Below, piece by piece: positions 53,723 through 64,000 of a stretch of 64,000 nucleotides of DNA. The stretch comes from Cadophora sp. MPI-SDFR-AT-0126 (lineage: Eukaryota; Ascomycota; Leotiomycetes; Helotiales; Ploettnerulaceae), in the NCBI GenBank assembly GCA_020747065.1, contig JAGMVK010000007.1, forward strand, positions 434,001 to 498,000. Reading direction: 5' to 3'. How positions within the stretch are numbered: the stretch's first letter is position 1; every line of letters starts with the position of its first letter. Below the pieces are notes generated by a model. That model was not told the origin of the DNA and did no database searches. It saw only the letters and a program-made list of their open reading frames with translations. The position numbers and the translations under genes were made by a program.

Positions 53723-56700
53723 TCACATAGAATCACAACCCAGCTCAACCCACCTCTTACGAATCTCTTCACGTTCCTAAGCAGAAAGTCAGCTTCGAGA
53801 ACCGGCAAAAAAACAAGTTAGAAAAACAACATACCTCCTCACTCGCTCTCTCAAACATCAAGATCCCCTGCTTGATTCTCACAACTAACAAGTTCGCCTT
53901 CAAGCCCCTACTATACCTCTTCTCCAACTGCTTCTCCAAACCCTTCAAAGTATATCCCGGGATCCCAAAGGCCGCGGCCGTGGTCTTGAATGCCAAGCCA
54001 CCGACACCTCTCCCGACGCCCTTGACGAACCCGACAGGTCCGTCGCGTTGAGCGCCGGAGTAGGGTTGTGTTACGAGACCGGTAATGCCGTCGTAGAGGC
54101 CGTAACAGACTTCCTTTGATGCGACTTTGACACCCGAGCCGAAACCTGTGATATTGTCGCGGCGGCGGACGGTGTCGTCGGCGAGTAAGAAAGAAGGCGC
54201 GTTGTGGAAGCCGTTGGCAAGGTTGTAGAAGAATGCTACTGGGACTGATTGCGGGAGTGTCAGCAAGACATGAATCTCATTTTTATTTTTATTTTATTTT
54301 TGAGTTTGGATTTTCTACTTCATTCTAAGAAGCGATGGGGAGAACTTACCTCTCAATCCAGTCGCAGCCATCGAGTAGGCAAAATGCCCAGTCTCGACAC
54401 TAGCATCATGTAGTCTCCCATGATAATGCACCTTCTGGTTGTGGCTCCCATGCAAGATATTCGGTAGCCTCTGCGGCGGACTCCACGAGTGTGTGCGCTC
54501 TGCTTTCTTTCTGTCTTTCGCATTAGGCAATGTTTTGCTGGCCAGTCTGTACGCCAGCGCATCGAGATGTGCAGGGGAGTAATGCGCAGCGTGCCGGACG
54601 GGGTTGCGAGAGGGGTAGTAGTCGAGACTGGTTGATGGCTCGAGGTATGGCGCTTCGTCTGCAGACTCGTTTGCGGTTTCGCTTGGGGGCTTCTTGTGAA
54701 CGGCTTTGGACATGCCGCGGGAGAATTCGACAGTCCTGGTAATTGCTGCTGTAGCTGTTCCTGAGGCTACTGATATGAAGCCCATCAAGGGATCGCTGGC
54801 ACCTTCATCGACGTACCAGTCTCTATGACGAACGCTTTCGCAGTATTAGCAATGGAAAGTATACAAGGATTAGGTGGGAGGGGGCTGGAAATGGAGAAAC
54901 CTCACAGTTTGTGACTCCCGAACTTCAACATTCCAGCATCAAGCAAGGTAGCGGCCGCAAGACTACTCAAGCGGATATTGGTGTTCTTGACCCTCCAATG
55001 CGCCACTAGATCTGGTCGCATCAAACAACGCATCGTATCCATGTTGATCGATTGGTGGAACGAAGCAGCAGCGTCAACAGCTCCATTTTCGCCTGCGATC
55101 TTTTCCGCCATCATCTTGACGTCTCTCTGCACATCTGGCCCAAGAGCAGTCGTAATACTATGCGCGAGTGTCTCTGCCGTCATTTTCTTGAACGGGACAG
55201 GTTCTGGTCCCGCACCAGCTCGATGTATCATCGCACCCCAGAATGGCTGATCTCCAAAGAATGGCACTACGACGGTGGGCTTACCCATAGCAATACCGAT
55301 TGCTGTCGTACCAGCACCACCGTGATGAACAACAGCCGAGACGTAGTTGAAAAGCCAATCGTGTGGGACATTTCCCAGAAGGAACACACCCTCGGGTACA
55401 TCGGCTGCTCCAAGACCACCCCAGCCTTTGGAGACGAGAGCTCGAACACCAGCCCGCTTGACAGCGCTGAAGATCATGTCTGTCAATTCGTTTGGCTTGT
55501 CGACTACAATGGATCCGAATCCGATGTAGACTGGTGGTGGGCCAGCTTTGAGGAAGGCCATCAGATCTTCTGGTGGGGTGTAGGAGGACGATTGGTCCAG
55601 GAATGCAAAGCCACTGATATTGATGTGCGCTCCCCAGTCAGGAGGTTTGGCTATCAGTGCTGATGACCTGGGCCCGTGTTAGTTGTGCGCTCCAAACTTG
55701 AGGAATAGGACACACCAGATATATGTGAACGGAACCTTCATCCTTGAGAGTAGCATGTGGCCCCATAGAGGAGATATAGGGTCAAGCTGTAAGGTCTTCA
55801 CTCGAAATCCGTTGATTACATCGCTCAGACTGTATTCATGTCAGTCATTTCCATTCAGAACATTGGATTTAGCATTACCCCTGCCAAGCCAGCAACTCCA
55901 TCATCGTGTAGGATATGTAATTCGCAAATCCAGGATCAGATTCATTTCTGTCGAGTGAAGCAAGAGGATGTGGGAAGTGTTGTGTAGGCGACCAAGGCAT
56001 TCTAGACCGTTGTCAGTTGAAAATGCAAATCTAAGAAGCATAACCCACGTGAACATCATGTGCAGAGGAATCCCCAGCTTCTCCGCGCAGTGGATATGTC
56101 CATAACTTGGAGGATTCGCAATAATCGCATCAGCGATGAACAAACGTTCAATTTCCTCCTCTCGCGTATATTTCTTGTCGGAATTTTCTCCCATCCCATC
56201 CCCGGCTTCAATACAGCCCCGCCAACAGCCTTCGATGATCTCTGCAATCGAGGCTCTCTGTGCACCCACATCACCGGCTCTCAAACTTTCCATACCAGGC
56301 ATCAGACCTGGGTTCTTGACCATATAGGCCATCAAACTTGCAGGATCGCCTCCTATAGAGAAGAATTCGAGTCCATTCTCCTCGACGAAGCCCTTGAAAA
56401 CCGGATGCGTGCATAATCTCACTCGATGATTATATGGCTCTTTCATCAGCACCTTACCAATCGCGATAAAAGGTTGGACATCTCCTCTAGATCCAACGAT
56501 ATGGATTGCGATGTTTAGACGGGGAAGGTTTGCGTATTTGCCTAGCACCGACTGAAAATTGTTTTCGTATTCTCGGTTGTTAGGAGTGAGATCCTCGCCT
56601 ATCTGTGGATGACCTCGGGGATGTCGTGACCGCTTCTCGAGGTACTTTGTGAGTGCCGATGCTTTGTCTCGAAGATGTATGTTCACGCGACCATCGTCGC

Positions 56701-56779
56701 GGACTGATGCTTTGGCGTGGAAGTATTCGTTCGTGTGGTCCACTTCGCCGACCAGGGTTTTCTCTGAGGCGATCGACAT
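53723..56779 (-). CDS. Sterol 3-beta-glucosyltransferase-like GT1 protein, seven exons
   Basis: Exons: 56049-56779, 55879-56001, 55716-55829, 54906-55667, 54350-54834, 53835-54238 and 53723-53776; six introns of 47-111 nt. The product is 890 residues. It should transfer glucose from UDP-glucose to a sterol or other lipid. The N-terminal GT28-type half begins LNIAIHIVGSRGDVQPFIAIGKVL (residues about 89-112), followed by MPWSPTQHFPHPLAS across the first splice and WGAHINISGF. The C-terminal half carries PPPVYIGFGSIVVD and VVHHGGAGTTAIGIAMGKP, then PFFGDQPFWG, the UDP-sugar signature. About 330 residues follow the catalytic core, including GVGRGVGGLAFKTTAAAFGIPGYTLKG, and are typical of the larger fungal proteins. 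Unlike yeast Atg26, no PH or GRAM domain precedes the core. Membrane association is inferred. Confidence 0.9.
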
Positions 56780-58036
56780 GTTGACCAGTCTCGAAATGAA
56801 ATGAAATCTGCGGTGCGGTGAGAGTGGAAGAAGACAACGCAGTGAGACGCTTGACGCGGTTTTTGAAATGAAAGGAGATTACTTCCGCAGCATTTGAGAA
56901 AGTCTGCGAAGTGGCAGATAAGGTTATAAAGTATAAATGGCGGAGAAAATCTGGCAGGCAAGACAGAATCCGGGGACAGATGGTACACTAATCGGCCTTA
57001 ATGCATGGCAATCTTACTTGTCCAGGTATGGACGCCACGGTATCCAACCATGAGAATGCCATGAAGCGGCTTAAGCCTCGATATCGAGGGACCATAGAGA
57101 ATTAGAGCCCGAGGATGTAGAGGCGTCTAGGCGTGAGGAATGAAGGCGAGCGGGCTGCTGCTTACTCTGCACGGCTGCTGACTGTAGTGGAAAGAAATAA
57201 GCTTCTGCCAGGGTCCAGATACAGGCAGTCTGAATAGGCCAATGGGGTGTGCAACAGCGTGCAGCCTCGATGACTAAAAGCGCGAACAGACCGCTACTGG
57301 ACTTTCCATCAGGCCCAGAGTGGACAGTGTCAGGGTCGCTGCAGGTCTGCTGGTAACGCCGCAGAGCTGTCTTGACTCCGGCTCCCGATACGCACGAAGA
57401 CTATTTTAACGCAACTGCCCAAGCCTTCCGTTCTGTAAATTTACAGCAACCGACAGCATGAAAACCAGTGGCGTCGCTCATTCCCTCGGATGAGAAGCCT
57501 TCAAGCCGAAACGGCCGATATCTTGGACGCGGGACACTCTGTCCCGTTCCTTGATGAATCACTAAATGCCCTGAATTGTGCACCGCTCGGCAGTCGGTAT
57601 ATATCTTCATCGCCTCTTCCGTCTTGAGAGCCTCGGCGGGATGGATGAACACCGACACCGAAAGTTGATGAGAACGTCGCCGCCAGCCGGTACTTACCAG
57701 ACTAGTGTTATCTAGCTTTGGTGGTCCCTCAAGTAAGTGGTGATGAGCAGCGGAATTAACAGTTAGAGTTTCCTTAGTACGAGACTAGAATTGGCGTTTG
57801 CCAGAGCGAAAATGGATCTGCAAGTGCAATGCGCTTCCCCAAGATATCTTCGAGAGGTGGTTTTTCTTTTTGTTTTGTTATTTACGGGCGAATCTCTCAA
57901 TCATTCCCTACTTAATTGAAAAGGAGCAGAAGAGTGTGCAAATGCAAGAAACTCTGACAGCAGAAACCCTTGTGCTCCATCTCCCACATTTCTCTCGTTC
58001 TATCTTCATTTGAGGCCCGCTTCGAAAAAATATAAA
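56780..58036. other. Intergenic between divergent genes
   Basis: About 1.25 kb. A minus-strand open frame of 85 codons at 57401-57658 has no motif. Both promoters must lie here. Confidence 0.5.
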
Positions 58037-59236
58037 ATGACAGAAGAAAGCAGCAACAATGAGCCCACGAGCATCACAGGCCGCATCCGGAAAGCATCCC
58101 TCTCAACAACCAATGCCCTACTCAATTTCAACCCCCAGCCAGGAATGTGGGCGGCAACCGGGACCGCAATTGCATATGCCCCTACACTCAGCGAACTCCG
58201 CGAGCCAGTAGCAGGAGGAGAAAACATCGAGTTCACCGACCATGGCCACAGCGCACGAACAGTTGTGAAAGACGAATCTGGCGCACCTGTCCTGGCACTT
58301 GCCCGGACGAGGACGAGGGCAGGGACAGAATTGGTACGCAGTGCGACAGTCGAGCAAAAGACAGGCGCACCAGAAAGCCAAATCCAAACACAAAGTCCAC
58401 AACAAGACGAAGAAAAAGCTACAGAGGAAGATACTTCAAGGCCAGCACCACCCCAACGAACACCCACCTTAGCCCAACAAGCAGTCCACCTCACCTCCCC
58501 CTCAGAACCAAAACACAACTGGAAACTCACGACCCGCCACGGCCTCACCGCAGCCTTGAAATTCATCTCCACGCCAACCGGCTTCCTCATGACGCTCTAC
58601 GGCCTCAACATCGTCGCCTGGGGCGCCATGCTCTTCTTCCTGCTCCTCGGCGCCGCACCAGCCATGAACCACCCCAGCAAAGACGCGGACTCGTCGCCGC
58701 GCAAGAAATGGATTGAGATTGACTCGCAGATCTTGAATGCGTTGTTCTGTGTGACAGGTTTTGGGCTGGCGCCGTGGAGGTTTAGGGATTTGTGGTGGTT
58801 GGTGAGGGTTAGGTTGAGCAGGGATAGAGGGGCGATGAGGAGGTTGAGTGAGCAGAATGCGAGTTGGTTTAGGCCGCCGGTATGGTATAGTGCAGGCGAA
58901 GATGCAAATTCGAGTTCAAATAATGGTGGGGATGAGAAGCGCGTGACGTTCACGGGCGAAGTCGCACCGCCTACACGGCTGTGGAAGTTGAGTTTTGTGG
59001 TGTGGATGATGGTGCTTAATACGGCTTTCCAAGCTGTGCTTGCGGCGATGATGTGGGGATATAATCGATTTGATCGTCCAACGTGGAGTACGGGGACTTT
59101 TATTGGGCTTGGGTGTGGGGTCAGTTTGTTGGCGGGGGTTATGATGTGGTGGGAGGGCAGGAAAGTTAAGAAGATTGAGGGTCCAGTTGTGAAGGTTGTT
59201 GATGCTATTGATGGTAAGATTGGGGAGGGTGTTTGA
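58037..59236 (+). CDS. DUF2985 membrane protein
   Basis: Single exon. The ATG at 58037 (AAAATGACA) gives 399 residues; an in-frame ATG 27 bp upstream is less likely. Residues 1-170 are polar and Thr/Ser/Glu-rich and probably disordered and cytosolic. The DUF2985 core begins near residue 185: TPTGFLMTLYGLNIVAWGAMLFFLLLGAAPAMN, then WIEIDSQILNALFCVTGFGLAPWRFRDLWWLV. Two more helices are near residues 325-345 (FVVWMMVLNTAFQAVLAAMMW) and 355-375 (TFIGLGCGVSLLAGVMMWW). The family is common in ascomycetes and of unknown function. The four-helix layout with large cytosolic parts agrees with known members. Confidence 0.88.
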   Translation: MTEESSNNEPTSITGRIRKASLSTTNALLNFNPQPGMWAATGTAIAYAPTLSELREPVAGGENIEFTDHGHSARTVVKDESGAPVLALARTRTRAGTELVRSATVEQKTGAPESQIQTQSPQQDEEKATEEDTSRPAPPQRTPTLAQQAVHLTSPSEPKHNWKLTTRHGLTAALKFISTPTGFLMTLYGLNIVAWGAMLFFLLLGAAPAMNHPSKDADSSPRKKWIEIDSQILNALFCVTGFGLAPWRFRDLWWLVRVRLSRDRGAMRRLSEQNASWFRPPVWYSAGEDANSSSNNGGDEKRVTFTGEVAPPTRLWKLSFVVWMMVLNTAFQAVLAAMMWGYNRFDRPTWSTGTFIGLGCGVSLLAGVMMWWEGRKVKKIEGPVVKVVDAIDGKIGEGV

Positions 59237-59729
59237 TGTTTTTAATTTAGGCTGTAGGGACGGGAGAAGCGAGTCTTCGTGAGTTTTCGAGTTTCTGATT
59301 ATGCTCTCGGATCAACCTGTCGATAAGAATGTCAACACAACCCCCTAGGTGATAGCTCATTCATCGTCTATATCTCAAGATAGGAGAAGAAACAAGTGGA
59401 ATCCAACGAACTATTATGCTGCTATCTAAAAGGCATGTTCTATTTACAAAAGCCATGCCTACTCATTTATTCGTCCCAGATCCCTCCTACCTTTCACATA
59501 ATTTTCCACGCCCCTCTGATCCCCATCATCCCTTCAGAAGGCTCGCGGCTTCCATAATATCCTCCGGACCTGAGATGTCACTTTGAGCCTGGACCACAGC
59601 ATAAACATCCTTACATGCTCTTGGCCTGCATTCGCGGGTCCTTCCACCTTTCGAAGGGCTCTTGAGCCAGTCGTTTCACTGGGTATAATGATTTGGTGTG
59701 GCAATGTCCCTTTCGTTAATTTGTATGAT
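59237..59729. other. Intergenic between convergent genes
   Basis: About 490 bp. No gene seen; 3' ends of DUF2985 and DPH1 transcripts presumably lie here. Confidence 0.5.
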
Positions 59730-61124
59730 TCATCCCTTAGCCGCAATAGCTTTCGCTTCCCTGGTCCTTCCAAGTCCTTCCTTTCCATAATAATCCATGG
59801 GATACACTCCTCCATTCCCCTTATCCCAGTCCTCCTTCGCCCCCAATACAATCAGTGCCTCGTATGGCGTCAAAAGCGGCCTCGGAAAAGCATAGCCCCA
59901 ATCAATGCTCAATCTTGGGCATGCGACCTGCACCCAGCACTCCACATCATCCATCATGGCCAGCTTTCCTGGAAATATCTCACTGAGCAGGAGATTGATA
60001 TATGGAATCCCTTGGTCCTCAAGTTTCTTTTCGATCAAAGCCATCGTGTGAGGATTCCCTTGACGGCCGAGAGAGCCAAGAATGAGGCCCCATTTCCTGG
60101 CGGATTTTGCGGTTGTGATAGCTTCTCTGCGGAGAGTGTGCATTTCTTTGTGGTCATAGCCCTCTCGTGTAAGTTTTCTTGAATAAGGATCATATCGGTA
60201 TGCCGGAATAGTGGGGTTGTGAATCATGGCACTCTCAAGATGGAATCTTCCGTCTCCAAGGTACAGAATTATATCCACCCCGTCCGTGGATGTGAGCCGT
60301 GGCGAAGTACATCCCAGAATCTCTCCTTTGCTTAGCGGTGCTATCTGTGGGATGAGAAGATTGTATCCCGCCTTCTCCAGTGGCGCTCTGACTCCATACA
60401 ACGTCGCATTGAATTGGATTGTCCCAACCATAGCTATGGTCTTCCCGGATGGAAAGTTCTTCTCCAAGGTAGCAAGGAGATGGGCCGTATCAATACTGAT
60501 GTCCACGAAGACATACAGCGTCTTGATCGTTGTGACATCTACTGGAATCAAGCAAGAGTGCGCATAATGTACCAGTAGATCACATCCGAGAGCCCTGGCA
60601 GTATAATCATCAATGCAGCATGCTCCATATGTAACATCGCCCATTATCAAAGTCTCGATCCCAGGGCAGAATTGTGTGAGGATATCCGATATCGTCGTCG
60701 CGAATAGTAGTAGTCCCTCAGGCATCTGCAAAGCAACCTTCTTCGATCCATTCATTCGTATTCGGTGGATAGTCTTGTGGAGTTCGAAGGAGTAATTCGG
60801 AGGCAAAAGAGCAATGGCAGCATTGATGTCTGGGTCATTGAGAATCTCGGGTGGGACTTGATTGAGAGTTCGAGGTGCTCGTCTGGGCTTTGATACTGAA
60901 ACAGGTCAGCTCAGGATGAATTGTTATATCTGCATATTCTTACCCTGTATTGCACGGCTTTCCTCCACCGATTCTGTTGGCTCATTCTTCAACGCGGCTT
61001 CTGCGGCTTGTCTTCTTCCCACGAAGCGTTTCTTGGGTAATCTTTGTGCTGCAGCCGCCTCTTCTATCTGTTCCTCGATATCAACAGCAATGCCTAAGTC
61101 GACCTGTGCCCGATCTTCCTCCAT
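59730..61124 (-). CDS. DPH1: Diphthamide biosynthesis protein 1
   Basis: Two exons, 60944-61124 and 59730-60895, joined by a 48-nt intron (GTAAGA donor, CTGAC branch), giving 448 residues. With Dph2 it forms the iron-sulfur enzyme that transfers the aminocarboxypropyl group of SAM to the histidine of elongation factor 2. The splice creates [19 protein letters not shown], the conserved start of Dph1 proteins. Core motifs: [28 protein letters not shown] (cluster cysteine 1), [26 protein letters not shown] (cysteine 2), [12 protein letters not shown] and [17 protein letters not shown] (cysteine 3). The three cysteines ligate the [4Fe-4S] cluster. The first ATG that keeps the frame is at 61124. 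Confidence 0.95.
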
Positions 61125-62236
61125 ATTCGCGGTCGTGTTGATGTTGTGACTAGGACGGAAGTTTCGTCCATCGAGGTCCAAAAATTACCCCGCGCTAGTA
61201 TGGACCAGCCGATATTACCCCGCATCCTTTCTCGCTTCTCAATAAATAGTAAGAACTAAAACAACATCATTTCTATATGTAAATCTAAAAGCCAAGATTT
61301 CTTTCGTCTTCAAATCATGCTAGGATGATGTTTCCGATGTACAATCTGCCCTATCTCCACTGTTCCACTTCCATATTGTCCGCCAGATCAAACCATAAGC
61401 ATTTTTTCCACTGTCATCCCCGCCTTCTCAGAAGTAAAAGGCAGTTAGCCTTATTGCCATGGGTGTCTCTCTTCTTTTGGGCTGGGCTTTGCCGTGTGCC
61501 AATACTCACTTCTAGTTCGAAGATGCCTACTTTGTGTCCAAAATTCCGAAATGTAACGGGAAGAGCCTAGGCTCAAGAAGGTTCATATGAAAAATACAAA
61601 ATATAAGAATTCGACTGCCGAATTCTATATGTCAAGCCGCCTCGAGTATGAGGGTACTTTACTTTTGTGTTGCGAGAATGCTCATGGCGAAATTATTTCG
61701 TTTCCATTCGAAAGCCTGTAAGCGACCCCTCTGGACCCTGAAGCAAGAGTCTGTTTGGAATTCAGGCGCAGCTGAGCGCTAAGCAAAAAGTAAACAGCGT
61801 TGAACTTCACATGCTGGTGGTTTGCCCCATGCTTCCTACAGCAAACCGACCTCGCACTACGCAGCACGTGTGTTCCATTCCTACGAGTTCCGGCTCCATG
61901 ATAGTTCCAGCTACTCACAGCCCGATACGTATATAGTAGTCGAGCCACACAGAACAAGCCAAGAATTGTTTCGGTGATAAATTATTCTGAGTGAGAATGG
62001 CGCTCAATATATCCCTAATGGAACAAATCGAAATTTGTAGATATCAATCATGCCCGGATGTGTTTGGGTGGGCGTTGCGATATCACCTGCAGTTGAGGTG
62101 CTGCATATTTTAGCCTGAATCTACCAGAGTCCTATCCTTCAATTTGATTGTCTGCCACCCTTCCAACTGACTTGGTCACCGATTCGGGTAACAAAGACAA
62201 GCACAGTCTTCCTACACTTTCTCTACACATGGCAGA
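61125..62236. other. Intergenic between divergent genes
   Basis: About 1.1 kb, no supported gene. Contains the promoters of DPH1 and the F-box gene. Confidence 0.5.
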
Positions 62237-63740
62237 ATGGTAGTTCAAATCTTTATGACCATTCCCGATGATGTGCTCATCCAGATTTTCACTCTCGTTC
62301 GTATCTCCAATCTCAAAAGCACAATATCGAATCTTGCTTATATCCCTAGGTTGAGGAGGCCAACCCACGGACTCTCTACAATCTACTATTCATCAAATCC
62401 ACAAAATCCATCGTCGAGACGCTCATCTATCGAAAGGTCCTTTTTCGCGGTCCACGAGATGGGTGGCCTACAGCTTGGCCTCCTTACAAGCTGCTATTGG
62501 AGCGGCTTTCTGATCCTCGAAATTATCTCGGTTCTCTCGTCCGTGAGCTCACAATTGCGGATTGGCCTGGTCCCGAGTCTCGTGACTTTGGAGTTAGTGA
62601 ACTCGAGACGCTGGTTAGAAATATGAAAAATTTAGCTATTTTGAGGTAGGATATCCCTCGGTGCCGTCGCCGAATAGCATTTTATCCAGTAAGGAAATGT
62701 TGTGGAACTGGTCAGGCTGATAACAATTATCTAGATGGAAATGCTCGGAACCGATCCCACTCGTGGTGGCATCCAACTTCCATACTCTTTTCCCTTCTTC
62801 TCTTCTCAGCGTCAGGAGTAGAAAGCGCGGCGCTCCCGCTCCTTGGGGATATTACTGGAACACGGCCGTAGACTTGGACGTCCGTCGCTCGCTTCAACCT
62901 CTTTGTCTAGATTTCGTCGCTGTTCAGAACGGTTCAAAATTCCCTATTGGTGCTAGTCCAGATTCCGGCAAAGAAGTTGCTGAGTTTCCGGTTCTGAAGA
63001 ACATTCTCCAACGCAGTCCCGATGTTTGCACCCTGGCGTTGGGGTGTATCGCAGGAGGTAGCTACATGATTGGCAACATACACCAAAAAGCCGAATTGCA
63101 TAACAACGAAGATACCCGCCTGTTTTATAAACAGCTTCGTAGCAAAGATTCATTCCCTTCGCTCAAGGAAATCGCTTGCTTGACGAAAGATCGCAATATG
63201 TATTACCCGCCAGGATTCGAGTTGAGCAAGGCGCAGTGTATTGCTTGGAAGACAGCGATGAATTGGAAAGCTCTCGTGGAGCTCGACTTGTGGAATGCCC
63301 GACCGAATGACTTCTTCGTGATTTTTCGTGGCCATATTCCACAGCTTAAGATCTTGAAGGTTCGGCTTAGTCTGGGGCCAGAACACAAGGAAGATCCAGC
63401 GCCCTTACTACGTGCGACTGCGAGATTCCTTGATTCGATTGACGGGTTGGAGGAGTTGGCTATTTCGGATCGGTCAAGGAGGCTTTTTCCAGGCCTTTGC
63501 CCAATTATTGCGAGACATGGGCATAGCTTGATGTCACTTGATGTGAACCCAACAGAGCGTTTGAGTAAATATCTTCCAGGCTGGACTGCGGAGCCACTGG
63601 AGCATCTATTGGATTCACTTCCGAAATTGGTGAAGCTTGCTATTGCAATAGATCTTTTGAAGTCTCCAGGGCATTGGAGTTTCGGTGTACTTGCGTGGGT
63701 GCGTAGCTTCCTCAGGGCATATCGTTATACAGCTGGTTAA
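62237..63740 (+). CDS. F-box protein
   Basis: Three exons, 62237-62296, 62350-62645 and 62735-63740; introns 53 and 89 nt. The first donor is the rare GTTCGT, but joining there gives an unbroken frame of 453 residues. The N-terminus MTIPDDVLIQIFTL plus VEEANPRTLYNLLFIKS after the splice forms the F-box, which would bind Skp1 in an SCF ubiquitin ligase. The remainder has irregular leucine-rich segments (FPSLKEIACLTKD; MNWKALVELDLWNA; IPQLKILKVRLSL; IDGLEELAISD), typical of fungal F-box/LRR proteins whose targets are unknown. The 3' end is uncertain: a 46-nt intron with donor GTACTT near 63687 would continue the frame to 63870 (end MGVS). Confidence 0.75.
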
Positions 63741-64000
63741 CAATGACCGCAGTCCAACAACCCTTTCTCAGCTCTCTCCAGCTTCTCCAACATTGAGAGC
63801 ATACAGATTCGGATCCGATTACCGCACACCAATCATAACCTGTCTCCAATCGACCATGGGGGTGTCTTGAAAATGGCTACGGACACCTTTGAAGCTTTTC
63901 ATAAACAAGATACGGACACCCAGCTGAGATTTGTAGACGTACAGGTACAAAGATCCTCAGATACCTTCTTCGAACCTCACAATAGTGGGGTTACTGCGAA

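Noticed and set aside
57401..57658. Minus-strand frame of 85 codons
   Set aside because: Weak coding look, no motif, isolated in a promoter region; not enough to call a gene.

Overview
The window is nuclear DNA of a filamentous ascomycete (Pezizomycotina). Signs are short GT-AG introns of about 46-150 nt with CTRAC-type branch points, genes on both strands without operons, HET-domain proteins, a GEgh16-type secreted protein, and housekeeping genes with fungal architecture (vacuolar ATPase subunit B, acetylornithine aminotransferase, Dph1). The gene families would fit a plant-associated Leotiomycete, but this placement is inference. No transposon, rRNA, tRNA or CRISPR array was recognised.

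Layout: 1-1.4 kb is the 5' part of a HET-domain gene cut by the window edge. 2.5-6.8 kb holds an EthD-like protein, a zinc alcohol dehydrogenase with an apparent frameshift, and a ToxD-type reductase. 7-9.9 kb has two secreted-protein genes, one with a hydrophobin-like cysteine order. 10.1-12.4 kb is an HSL-type membrane esterase. 14.9-16.4 kb is a bestrophin-like anion channel. 17.7-21.7 kb has a second HET gene and a broken cytochrome P450. 22.1-25.0 kb has a GH76-like protein and a TusA-DsrE two-domain protein that looks bacterial. 25.7-33.5 kb has GEgh16, an 823-residue orphan and two small spliced membrane proteins. 35-40.3 kb has Arg8, an MFS transporter and a cupin. 41-46 kb has small orphans and a secreted aldose 1-epimerase. 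47.5-56.8 kb has Vma2, a broken small gene, an O-methyltransferase and a seven-exon sterol-glucosyltransferase-like gene. 58-63.9 kb has a DUF2985 membrane protein, Dph1 and an F-box protein.

The genes do not form one pathway. The notable features are accessory or decaying genes interspersed with core metabolism: two HET genes, a TusA-DsrE fusion probably acquired from bacteria, several cysteine-patterned small proteins, and at least four coding regions with isolated frameshifts or stops. Those lesions could be true gene decay or consensus errors; reads or RNA-seq would decide.

Exon borders were set by hand from splice motifs and reading-frame continuity. They are predictions.
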